A stretch of 64,000 bases of DNA from NCBI RefSeq assembly GCF_036567905.1, contig NZ_DATCTO010000035.1, forward strand, positions 62,001 to 126,000, in the 5' to 3' direction. Positions 1 to 6,943 of this stretch are shown here, in pieces (position 1 is the stretch's first letter; each line of letters begins with the position of its first letter). The notes beneath the pieces are model-generated. The model was not told the origin of the DNA, made no database searches, and saw only the letters and a program-made list of their open reading frames with translations. Source of the stretch: Candidatus Binatus sp. (GTDB lineage Bacteria; Desulfobacterota; Binatia; Binatales; Binataceae). Both the position numbers and the translations under genes were made by a program.

Positions 1-157
1 CCGGGGCGCGGTGATTCTGATTTCGAGCGACCTCGACGAGTTACTCGCGATATGCGGGCGGCTGCTGATTATCAGCCGCGGAAAAATCCGCGAGACCAGT
101 CCGGGCGAACGCGATCCCGAGCGGCTGGGCCTGCTGATGGCCGGGGTGCGCGACTAG
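1..157 (+). CDS. ABC transporter ATP-binding protein, C-terminal fragment
   Basis: Only the last 51 codons are inside the window; the frame is open from base 2 to the TAG at 155-157. The peptide runs GAVILISSDLDELLAICGRL then a stretch ending in LLMAGVRD. 'ILISSDLDELLAICGR' is the region after Walker B with the H-loop segment of sugar/nucleoside-type ABC ATPases (YufO/RbsA-like second domain), although the usual switch His is Ser here (SSDLDE), as is common in the second half of duplicated ATPases. Two matching permease genes follow 11 bases downstream, so this is the energising subunit of the same importer. The specific substrate cannot be read from this fragment. Confidence 0.85.
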   Translation, partial: RGAVILISSDLDELLAICGRLLIISRGKIRETSPGERDPERLGLLMAGVRD

Positions 158-168
158 CAGGCTGCGCG

Positions 169-1245
169 ATGCTGTCCACGATTGCCAAACCATTTGCAGC
201 GCTGGCGCTCGCCGCCGCGCTCATCTCGATCGTCCTTGCCGCGCTCGGCGCGTCTCCGCTCGGCGTGTTCGCGGCGCTTGGCGAAGGCGCGTTCGGCAAC
301 TGGTACGCATGCGCGGATACAATTGTGAAATCCACGCCGCTGGTCTTCACCGGGCTTGCAGTCGCGCTCGCTTTCTCGGGCGCGCTATGGAATATCGGCG
401 CCGACGGACAGCTTACGATCGGCGCGATCGCGGCCGGCGCGATCGGCCCGCATCTCGGCAATTTTCCCCATGCGATCGCAATTGCGATCATCCTCGCCGC
501 CGGCGCGCTTGGCGGCGCGGTTTGGGGCGCCGTGGCGGGATGGCTGCGCGCGCGGCGCGACGTAAATGAAGTTATCAGCACGATCATGCTGAACTTCGTC
601 GCCGTGCAGGCGCTCAGTTGGGTCGTGCATGGTCCATTGATGGAACCGTCGCGCGCGTATCCGACCAGCTCGCCAATCGCACGCGCCGCCCAGATCGAGT
701 TCTACTTTGCGCCGAGCCGCATCAACCTGGGCATGATCCTCGCGGTCGCGCTCGCCGCCGCGTGCTACCTGCTGTTGTTCCGTACCGGAGCCGGATTCGA
801 GCTGCGCGCGATGGGCCGCAACCGGCGCGCCGCGACTTTCTTCGGCATTCGAATCCCGGCGCTCACGTTGTGGGTGATGGCGCTGTCAGGCGCTCTGGCC
901 GGGCTTGGCGGCGCGGTGCAGATCTCCGCGATTTCGCATCGATTGTACGAGAAGCTCTCGCCCGGATGGGGCTTCGAGGCAATTGCGGTCGCCTTGGTGG
1001 CGCGCCTGAATCCACTCGGCGTCATTCCCGCCGCGATCCTGTTCGGCGCGCTCGACAACGGCTCGCAGGCGATGCAGCGGACTCAGGGCATCTCGCCGGA
1101 GCTGGTGCAGGTTATCCAGGGCCTCGTCATCTTGATCATCCTCGCCTTCGACACCCCGGCCTGGAGCGGACTTCGCGAGCAGATTTTCGGCGCGTCTGGC
1201 GATGCGGCCGCGGTGCCGCCGGTTGCGGAGATGCCGGATGCTTGA
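169..1245 (+). CDS. ABC transporter permease, nucleoside/simple-sugar type (YufP-like)
   Basis: Predicted 358-residue inner-membrane permease of the BPD_transp_2 family. The start is placed at the ATG giving MLSTIAKPF, just after the ATPase stop; a longer open frame begins inside the ATPase gene but its N-terminus is not membrane-like. Hydrophobic segments alternate through the whole length. Family-like sequence includes LAFSGALWNIGADGQLTIGA near residue 70, NEVISTIMLNF and FGIRIPALTLWVMALSGALA. The order ATPase-permease-permease is that of BmpA/YufN-YufO-YufP-YufQ systems, which import nucleosides or related compounds with a lipoprotein receptor. The receptor gene is presumably upstream of the window. 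The gene overlaps the next one by 8 bases, so the two are translationally coupled. Confidence 0.88.
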   Translation: MLSTIAKPFAALALAAALISIVLAALGASPLGVFAALGEGAFGNWYACADTIVKSTPLVFTGLAVALAFSGALWNIGADGQLTIGAIAAGAIGPHLGNFPHAIAIAIILAAGALGGAVWGAVAGWLRARRDVNEVISTIMLNFVAVQALSWVVHGPLMEPSRAYPTSSPIARAAQIEFYFAPSRINLGMILAVALAAACYLLLFRTGAGFELRAMGRNRRAATFFGIRIPALTLWVMALSGALAGLGGAVQISAISHRLYEKLSPGWGFEAIAVALVARLNPLGVIPAAILFGALDNGSQAMQRTQGISPELVQVIQGLVILIILAFDTPAWSGLREQIFGASGDAAAVPPVAEMPDA

Positions 1246-2149
1246 AGCGTTGCTCACCTCGACGATCACCATGGCGACGCCCATCCTGCTGGCGGCGCTG
1301 GGCGAACTGCTCGTCGAGGAAAGCGGCGTAATCAACATCGGCATCGAAGGCGCGATGCTGGCGGGCGCGTTCGCGGCGCTCACGATCGCGTACTTCAGCG
1401 GCAGTACCGCGCTGGGCCTGGTGGGCGCAATCGCGGCAGGCGTCGCGATCAATGCGATCTTTGCGATGCTGGTGGTCAATCTCGCCGTCAACCAGGTCGT
1501 GACTGGAACCGCGGTCAGCATCCTCGCGCTGGGATTGACCGGCGTTTTCTACCGCAAGCTGTTCGGCGTGACCGGCAAGGCGTTCATGGTGGCGCCGATT
1601 GCGAAAATCCCGCTCGGTCCGCTGGCGCGAATCCCGCTCCTCGGTCCGGTGCTCTTCAATCACAACGCCCTAGTGTACTTCACGTTCATTCTCGTGCCTG
1701 CCCTCTGGTACGTGATCGCGCGCACGCGCTATGGGCTGCGACTTCGCGCTTGCGGTGAGCGGCCCGAAGCCGCGGACGCGCTCGGACTCGGCGTAATCGC
1801 CATCCGATGGCAGGCGCTGATGGTGTCGGGCGCGCTGACGGGCCTGGCTGGCGCATTTTTGACGCTCGCGTACGCCAACACGTTCGTCGAAAACATCTCG
1901 GCCGGCCGCGGCTTCGTTGCGCTGTCCGTGGTCATCGTCGGTCGATGGAATTCGTGGGGTCTGGCGGCCGCATCGGTGCTGTTCGGCGCGGCGATGGCGT
2001 TGCAATTCGGATTGCAGGCGCTCGGCACCGTCGTTCCGTACCAACTGTTTCTCGCGCTGCCGTATGCGCTGACGCTGGTGGTACTGGCAGGCTTTGGCGG
2101 ACAGGCGGCGGCGCCAAGCGCGCTTGGCGAACCGTATCGCCGGCAGTGA
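1238..2149 (+). CDS. ABC transporter permease, nucleoside/simple-sugar type (YufQ-like)
   Basis: Predicted 303-residue second permease of the same importer. The chosen ATG (MLEALLTSTITMATPILLAA) lies inside the last codons of the preceding permease; an in-frame upstream extension starting at 1202 would overlap more and begins with an arginine-rich run, so it is rejected. Family hallmarks visible are LGELLVEESGVINIGIEGAM near residue 20 and a later SGALTGLAGAFLTLAYANTF. The protein is hydrophobic throughout, with about eight to ten candidate membrane segments. It would form the heterodimeric membrane pore with the 169-1245 product. Confidence 0.88.
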   Translation: MLEALLTSTITMATPILLAALGELLVEESGVINIGIEGAMLAGAFAALTIAYFSGSTALGLVGAIAAGVAINAIFAMLVVNLAVNQVVTGTAVSILALGLTGVFYRKLFGVTGKAFMVAPIAKIPLGPLARIPLLGPVLFNHNALVYFTFILVPALWYVIARTRYGLRLRACGERPEAADALGLGVIAIRWQALMVSGALTGLAGAFLTLAYANTFVENISAGRGFVALSVVIVGRWNSWGLAAASVLFGAAMALQFGLQALGTVVPYQLFLALPYALTLVVLAGFGGQAAAPSALGEPYRRQ

Positions 2150-2205
2150 GCAGGGGTGATCTCGCAGATTTCTCATCTGCGCGCGATGAGGTAGGTTAGT
2201 TCGCG

Positions 2206-2490
2206 ATGCGCACGCTCACGTACACGCCCAGAGATGCGTCATTTCCGATGGCGGATTGCGCGGCTTGCGGCAAGCCGGTGCTGACCTGCGTCGCGCTCGA
2301 CGACGATGGCGCCGAACGCCGCGTCTGCGTGCATTGCGACACCGCCGTCGCCGACCATCTCAAGTGGGTCTCGCCCGGCGAACTCGAGCAGGCGGGTTAT
2401 TATTTCGGCGCGCCGCCCGCCGATGCCGCCGCGGGCGAGAAGGGCGGCTGCGGCACCGGCTGCGGCAGTTGCGCCGTCAAGAAGCATTGA
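2206..2490 (+). CDS. small CxxC zinc-ribbon-like protein with a Cys-rich tail
   Basis: 94 residues, family not recognised. Two CxxC pairs (CAAC and CVHC, about 25 residues apart) resemble a small zinc ribbon, and the C-terminus GGCGTGCGSCAVKKH adds three more cysteines that could bind metal. The start at 2206 has an AGGTAGG-like Shine-Dalgarno about ten bases upstream; a second in-frame ATG at 2248 (MADCAACGK) would give an 80-residue protein beginning at the zinc ribbon and cannot be excluded. The 3' end overlaps the convergent trmL gene by 14 bases. No function is assigned. Confidence 0.6.
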   Translation: MRTLTYTPRDASFPMADCAACGKPVLTCVALDDDGAERRVCVHCDTAVADHLKWVSPGELEQAGYYFGAPPADAAAGEKGGCGTGCGSCAVKKH

Positions 2491-2977
2491 GCGCGCCGGT
2501 CTGGCGCAGCGCTTCATAAACCACGATCGACACCGCGTTGGAGAGATTGAGGCTGCGGACGCCCGCCTCGAAGATTGGTATCCGATACGCACGGTCAATT
2601 CTTTCAAGCACGAAATCGCGGCCCAGGCCCGCCGTCTCGCAGCCGAAGAAAAGAAAATCGCCGCGCGCATAGTGCGCGTCGAGATAGGTCGCGCCGGCGT
2701 GAGTCGAGAAAAATTTCGTCTTTTTCACTCTCGTTGCCGGGGGATCGTGATATATCGCGGCGAACTGCTCCCATCCTTCATACGTGCGCAAATCCACCAG
2801 CGGCCAGTAATCGAGGCCCGCGCGCTTGAGATAGCGATCCTCGAGCGAGAATCCGAGCGGTCCCACCAGGTGCAGCCGGGCCTTGGTCGCGGCGGCCAGA
2901 CGCGCGATCGATCCCGTGTTCTGCGGAATTTCGGGGCGAACCAGGACGATGTGCAGATTCGGCTCGGCCAGGTGCAT
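2477..2977 (-). CDS. trmL: tRNA (cytidine/uridine-34-2'-O)-methyltransferase, TrmL family
   Basis: 166-residue SPOUT-class RNA methyltransferase. The three SPOUT motifs are present: motif 1 VRPEIPQNTGSIARLAA near the N-terminus, motif 2 FFGCETAGLGRDFV, and motif 3 near the C-terminus with RSLNLSNAVSIVVYEALRQ, which form the SAM-binding trefoil knot. TrmL methylates the wobble ribose of tRNA-Leu anticodons. Length is close to the E. coli protein (157). The gene starts with an ATG overlapping the stop of the upstream DUF1285-like gene (ATGA-type overlap), so the two are probably co-transcribed with dtd. Motif 2 has GCETAGLG where many relatives have GSETxGLP, a minor variation. Confidence 0.92.
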   Translation of the reverse strand: MHLAEPNLHIVLVRPEIPQNTGSIARLAAATKARLHLVGPLGFSLEDRYLKRAGLDYWPLVDLRTYEGWEQFAAIYHDPPATRVKKTKFFSTHAGATYLDAHYARGDFLFFGCETAGLGRDFVLERIDRAYRIPIFEAGVRSLNLSNAVSIVVYEALRQTGALNAS

Positions 2978-3453
2978 CAGTTGCAGGGCGCTGGCGCGCC
3001 ACCGAGAGGATACCGATGGCCCCTGAGATTGACGTAGAAACGTCCGGCGTCGTCGGCTTCGAAGCGGTCACTGAGATGGTAGTAGGCGGAGCGAAGGAAG
3101 CGCGCGCGAGCATCGCCGCCCTTGACCCACGCGTAGAGCACGTGGCAGGCGCCGATCTCCAGCGCGGTGGGATCGAGCGGCTCGCAGGTGTTATCGCTCA
3201 GCACCATCGCGAATCCGCCCAGCTCGTCGTCTTCGAGCGCCTTGACTACGTAGGGCGTGTCCTCGACCGTGATCGGCGCACGTTCTTCAGCGACTTGCAG
3301 ATAGTAACTGCCGTCGGGATTGCGCTTGATGCTCCGGCTGAAGAGCAGGGAAATTCGCGGGTTGTCGATCCGCTCGTCGTCGCTGTACCAGTTGCCGTCG
3401 CGCCGAAACGAGATCTTTCCCGATTCGGCGGTATAGAATCCCGCCCGCGGCAT
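2977..3453 (-). CDS. DUF1285-like protein of unknown function
   Basis: 158 residues. The opening SGKISFRRDGNWYSDDERID, then NPRISLLFSRSIKRNPDGSY, YYLQVAEERAPITVEDTPYV resembles the DUF1285 family, in which a short protein carries 'DGxWxxxGxxIxxxxixxLFsxxLxrdxdGxYyLxtp-E'. This resemblance is from memory of the family pattern. No catalytic motif is evident and no signal peptide is seen, so it is likely cytoplasmic. It sits between dtd and trmL on the same strand and overlaps trmL by one base. Confidence 0.65.
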   Translation of the reverse strand: MPRAGFYTAESGKISFRRDGNWYSDDERIDNPRISLLFSRSIKRNPDGSYYLQVAEERAPITVEDTPYVVKALEDDELGGFAMVLSDNTCEPLDPTALEIGACHVLYAWVKGGDARARFLRSAYYHLSDRFEADDAGRFYVNLRGHRYPLGGAPAPCN

Positions 3454-3482
3454 CGTAACCTACTTGCCCAGTCCTTCAATCT

Positions 3483-3929
3483 TCACTTTTCACGACTATC
3501 GAGGATGATCGTCACCGGGCCGTCATTGACGATTTCCACTTCCATCGTCGCGCCAAACTCGCCACTCTCAACCTTAACATCGCCAGTCCGTGCAAGCGAG
3601 AGAAAGTGCTGATAGAGGCGGCGCGCTTCGTCGGGCGCGGCTGCTCCAGTGAACGACGGCCGGCGGCCTGAATTCGTGTCGGCGAGCAACGTGAATTGCG
3701 ACACGACCAGGATTGCGCCACCGACTTGGGCCAACGAGCGGTTCATCTTGCCGGCGGCGTCGGCGAATACGCGCATGCCGGCGATTCGATCTACAAGATG
3801 CGCCGCGTCGGCCTCGCTGTCGCCGGCGGCAACTCCCAGCAGCACGACAAACCCGCGCGCAATTTTGCCCAGGATGCGCCCGTTGCAGCGCACCTCCGCG
3901 CGGCTGACGCGTTGAACAACTGCCCGCAT
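3483..3929 (-). CDS. dtd: D-aminoacyl-tRNA deacylase (DTD)
   Basis: 148 residues from the ATG giving MRAVVQRVSRAEV, which is the canonical N-terminus of bacterial DTD (family length about 145); an upstream in-frame extension to 4034 lacks family similarity. Both active-site motifs are present: SQFTLLADTNSGRRPSF (the SQxT motif) and NDGPVTIIL near the C-terminus (the cross-subunit Gly-Pro motif). The enzyme hydrolyses D-amino acids, and glycine from tRNA-Ala, off mischarged tRNAs in the cytoplasm. It is the first gene of the leftward group dtd-DUF1285-trmL, divergent from lgt. Confidence 0.95.
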   Translation of the reverse strand: MRAVVQRVSRAEVRCNGRILGKIARGFVVLLGVAAGDSEADAAHLVDRIAGMRVFADAAGKMNRSLAQVGGAILVVSQFTLLADTNSGRRPSFTGAAAPDEARRLYQHFLSLARTGDVKVESGEFGATMEVEIVNDGPVTIILDSREK

Positions 3930-4013
3930 ACCTGCGTCATATAATCGCGAAAGCCGCAGGGCGAAAGCCTTTGTGGTCTGGGCGGGCCGTCGCGTACTAT
4001 AATTCGAATCATA

Positions 4014-4883
4014 ATGATTCCTGTCTTGTTTCACCTGGGCCCGCTGACCGTTTACAGTTACGGGCTGATGCTGGCGCTGGGATTCCTGGCGGGCGACTAC
4101 GTTATCCGCCTCGAATGCGTCCGCCGCGGCCTCGATCCCGAATATTCGTCCTCGATCGTTATCGCGGCAGCCGTGATGGGGCTGGCCGGTTCACGCATCT
4201 ACGCGATCCTCGACGATCTGCCGACTTACCTTGCCGATCCCAAGTTGATGATCTTCTCCGGCTCGGGATTCGTATTCTACGGCGGCATGATCGGCGGAAT
4301 CCTCGGCGCTTACCTTGTTTCGCGCTGGTACCGAATCGGATTCGCCGTGACTATGGACATGTGCGCGCCTGCGATTGCCGTCGGGCAGGCAATCGGCCGA
4401 ATCGGATGCCAGCTCTCCGGCGACGGCGATTGGGGGCTGCCGTCCACCTTGCCGTGGGCGATGGCGTATCCTCGCGCGATCGTCGGCTGGAACTCCGAGA
4501 CCGTGCTGAAACTGGACGAGCATTACCGCCTCGTCTCCGGCTTCTTCCCCGGCGTCCGCGTGCATCCCGCGCCAGTTTACGAAACTATTCTGTATCTCGG
4601 CGTGTTCGCGATATTGTGGTCGATGCGCAAGAGGTACCATCCGGTTGGCCGGCTGATGTATTGGTACCTGGTGCTGGCGGGCGCCACTCGCTTTCTCGTC
4701 GAGTTCGTGCGAGTCAATCCGCGGGTCTTCCATGGTCTCAGTGAGGCGCAACTGATTGCGATCGCGATGATGATCGTCGGTGGCGCCGCGTTGATTCTCA
4801 CCAGGGAAAAAGACCAGGCAGAAGGCGGCCAGCAGCCCGGCGAGAAAAACCAGCGTCCGGCGATGAACGCGGCCCGGGCCTGA
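4014..4883 (+). CDS. lgt: phosphatidylglycerol--prolipoprotein diacylglyceryl transferase
   Basis: 289 residues, integral inner-membrane enzyme that transfers diacylglycerol to the lipobox cysteine of prolipoproteins. Features seen: hydrophobic N-terminal helix with LGPLTVYSYGLMLALGF, SGSGFVFYGGMIGGILGAYL, and the Lgt signature region AIGRIGCQLSGDGDWG (N of the classical GRxGNF signature replaced, as in several known subgroups), followed by HPAPVYETI and a C-terminal FLVEFVRVNPR. The start ATG lies 85 bases from the divergent dtd start. The product would act on the lipoproteins encoded at 21067-22100. It is followed after five bases by the TlpA-like gene. Confidence 0.95.
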   Translation: MIPVLFHLGPLTVYSYGLMLALGFLAGDYVIRLECVRRGLDPEYSSSIVIAAAVMGLAGSRIYAILDDLPTYLADPKLMIFSGSGFVFYGGMIGGILGAYLVSRWYRIGFAVTMDMCAPAIAVGQAIGRIGCQLSGDGDWGLPSTLPWAMAYPRAIVGWNSETVLKLDEHYRLVSGFFPGVRVHPAPVYETILYLGVFAILWSMRKRYHPVGRLMYWYLVLAGATRFLVEFVRVNPRVFHGLSEAQLIAIAMMIVGGAALILTREKDQAEGGQQPGEKNQRPAMNAARA

Positions 4884-4888
4884 GAGCG

Positions 4889-5482
4889 ATGGCGATCAAG
4901 GACAAAATCCTCTACGTCGTCGCCGCCATCGTCGTGGTCGCCGGCATTGCGCTCGTCGCGCTGAGCGGGCATCGCGGCGCACGCATCGGAGTCGGCGCGA
5001 ACTCACCCGGAATCGCCGAGCAGTCCGCGGCGACGGTGGCGGCCGGCAGTCGAGCGGCCGATTTCAAGCTCGAGACGCTGGACGGAACAACTGTCTCGCT
5101 CGAATCGCTGCGCGGCAAAGTCGTATTTCTGAACGTATGGGCGACGTGGTGCGAACCGTGCCGCGAGGAAATGCCCTCGATGCAGACGCTGTACGACGAC
5201 TTCAAGGGCAACAAGGACTTCGTCATGCTGGCGGCCAGCCAGGACACCAGCGGCCGCTCGGCGGTGGCGTCCTATGTCAAGAAGAACGGGTACAATTTCA
5301 CAATACTGCTCGACCCCGAAAACAAGATCACCGAGACTTACGACGTGAGCGGGGTGCCCGAAACTTTCATAATCGATCGCAAGGGCCAGATAGTCGCGCA
5401 CCATATGGGGGGATTCGACTGGTCGCGGCCTGACGTCAAGGACGCCTTGCAGCAACTGCTCGACTCAAAGGACAAGGGGTGA
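4889..5482 (+). CDS. TlpA/ResA-family membrane-anchored thioredoxin
   Basis: 197 residues. One N-terminal membrane anchor (about residues 8-25) is followed by a periplasmic thioredoxin-like domain of the AhpC-TSA/Redoxin type. The active site WCEPC is at residues 87-91 in FLNVWATWCEPCREEMPSMQ, and GVPETFIIDRKGQIVAHHMG carries the conserved cis-Pro region. Such proteins reduce disulfides in periplasmic substrates, for example in cytochrome c maturation. Which substrate is used here is unknown. It lies five bases after lgt and is probably in the same operon. Its stop codon is part of the first palindrome of the downstream repeat island. Confidence 0.9.
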   Translation: MAIKDKILYVVAAIVVVAGIALVALSGHRGARIGVGANSPGIAEQSAATVAAGSRAADFKLETLDGTTVSLESLRGKVVFLNVWATWCEPCREEMPSMQTLYDDFKGNKDFVMLAASQDTSGRSAVASYVKKNGYNFTILLDPENKITETYDVSGVPETFIIDRKGQIVAHHMGGFDWSRPDVKDALQQLLDSKDKG

Positions 5483-5532
5483 CCCCTTGACCCAGTATTA
5501 AGGCCGCGCTCCGTTGTCGCGCGCGGCCACTG

Positions 5533-5591
5533 CCGCGGGCGCGCGGTTTCTTAGTACTGGCCAGCCGTGCCAACGGCCAGGGGTGACCCCT
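5533..5591 (+). repeat. left copy of a 59-bp inverted repeat
   Basis: Bases 5533-5591 are the reverse complement of 6592-6650 with one mismatch in 59. The copy ends in the palindrome AGGGGTGACCCCT (5579-5591) and lies 28 bases upstream of the ATG at 5620. A related palindrome (AAGGGGT, G, ACCCCTT) is at 5474-5488 across the stop of the TlpA-like gene. Confidence 0.9.
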
Positions 5592-5619
5592 TGACCCAGT
5601 GTTAAGAAAGGAATCGCTC

Positions 5620-6102
5620 ATGGACCTTTCTGATCTGGCCCCTGCAGCTTTGCTTGCCCTCCATGCCCAAGTAGCCGATGAGCTTCGCTCACGGGGCATT
5701 ACACGAAGTTCAAATAATCCCACGGGCGATCTGGCCGAGTACCTCTTCTGCAAGGCGTTTGGCTGGAAGCAGGCTGACAATTCGAGCGCCAACATTGATG
5801 CCAGAAGTGCCGATGGTATTCGCTATCAGATCAAGGGCCGCCGAACCACGAGGCACAACGACTCCCGCCAGTTGTCCGCGATTCGCGACCTTGGTGGCGC
5901 GCATTTCGATTTCCTCGCTGGAGTCTTGTTCAATGAGGATTACAGCGTCATGCGTGCGGCGCTCATCCCCCACACAGTGGCCTTTAAGCAGGCTACTTTT
6001 GTGAAGCGCACCAACAGCCATAGATTTCTGCTACGCGACGATGTCTGGAAATCTCCCGGCGTGCGTGATGTCACGATGGAACTGCGGGCAGTAGACTTCT
6101 AG
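5620..6102 (+). CDS. DUF6998-like protein, probable PD-(D/E)xK nuclease fold
   Basis: 160 residues, no signal peptide. Start chosen at ATG 5620 because AAGGAA lies six bases upstream; a GTG at 5599 in the same frame is possible. The centre of the protein reads NNPTGDLAEYLFCKAFGW, then NIDARSADGIRYQIKGRR, then RQLSAIRDLGGAHFDFLAGV. An acidic residue (NIDA), then a beta-hairpin into YQIKGR, followed by a helix with RQLS, is the pattern of PD-(D/E)xK endonuclease-like domains (D...QxK), and the overall sequence resembles a family I recall as DUF6998. Whether it is an active nuclease or a restriction-system remnant is not known. It is alone between two 59-bp inverted repeats in a repeat-rich island, which suggests separate acquisition from its neighbours. 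Confidence 0.65.
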   Translation: MDLSDLAPAALLALHAQVADELRSRGITRSSNNPTGDLAEYLFCKAFGWKQADNSSANIDARSADGIRYQIKGRRTTRHNDSRQLSAIRDLGGAHFDFLAGVLFNEDYSVMRAALIPHTVAFKQATFVKRTNSHRFLLRDDVWKSPGVRDVTMELRAVDF

Positions 6103-6943
6103 TCGCAGCGCGGCCAATGGTTTCACTCGGCACGCGCCGACCTCGTCCTCGAACAAGGAGAGATTAGGAGCCGGGGTCCCTCCACTTCGGTCGGGATGAC
6201 GCAAAGATAAGAGCGGGCGGGTAAGAAATGCGGGCAGACGCAGAATCCTGAATCGCTCGCGAAAAATGCTCGCTGTACAACGACCCTCACCTTCATCCTC
6301 TCCCTAACAGGGAGAGGAAATAATGCGGCGGAAGCTGCACCCTCACCTACCGGCCGTTAGGCGGCCAGCTGCCGTGTGTCTGTGACACCTCCCGTGAAAT
6401 CTGCACCCTCACCCGCGCCAAGAGCGCGGCCTCTCCCGCAACCAAGCGGGCGAGGCGGATAATAAGTCGCGCGGAACGCTACATCCTAACTCGGGCGGGG
6501 CAAGGATTCGGGGTCCATCGGCTTCGCTCGGGATGACACAAAAAAACTCCTAACAGGGACGAAGTCCCACATCTTTCTTACCGTCGCGTGCAGGGGTCAC
6601 CCCTGGCCGTTGGCACGGCTGGCCAGTATTAAGAAACCGCGCGCCCGCGGCTCTACCATCGCGTAGTCGCGAAAAGATGCGCCGCGCAGATTTTCACGTA
6701 TTCTTAATACCGGGTGCAGGGGTCACCCGTGCCCAAGGAAGTGTGAAACCCACGGTGGGTTTCACATCTGATCGTCAATCGAGGTGCGGCGCAAAAACTG
6801 GCGCGCGGCGGGCAGGATCGGGGCGATAAATCTGCTATTATTTACGGTAACGAGGGGGGGGCGTCGCAGCCGTATGCATTAGAGCGCGCCATCTGCTTAA
6901 ATATTTAAACTCATAATCTCGAGTCCCAAGCGACACTGAATAA
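6103..6943. repeat. 841-bp gene-free repeat island
   Basis: No plausible gene. It contains: two copies of a GGGTCC...TCGGGATGAC unit (6171-6210 and 6506-6550); three CCCTCAC boxes (6284, 6340 and 6406 regions), each followed by a GC-rich hairpin, the clearest being CCTCTCCCT at 6297-6305 pairing with AGGGAGAGG at 6309-6317; a GGGAC-GAA-GTCCC hairpin at about 6556-6568; the right 59-bp inverted repeat at 6592-6650; and a two-hairpin element at 6713-6765 ending in a perfect palindrome with 11-base arms (GTGAAACCCAC, 6743-6753 and 6755-6765). The promoter of the S41 protease must lie in the last 150 bases. Confidence 0.8.
6592..6650 (-). repeat. right copy of the 59-bp inverted repeat
   Basis: Reverse complement of 5533-5591 with one mismatch. 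It starts with the palindrome CAGGGGT, C, ACCCCTG (6591-6605). Together with the left copy it encloses the 5620-6102 gene and about 490 bases of hairpin-rich DNA. Confidence 0.9.

Noticed and set aside
3971..4013. TATAAT at 3998-4003 as the lgt promoter
   Set aside because: No -35 at 16-18 bases, and the start site would leave a leader of about four bases. Not enough support to list as a feature.
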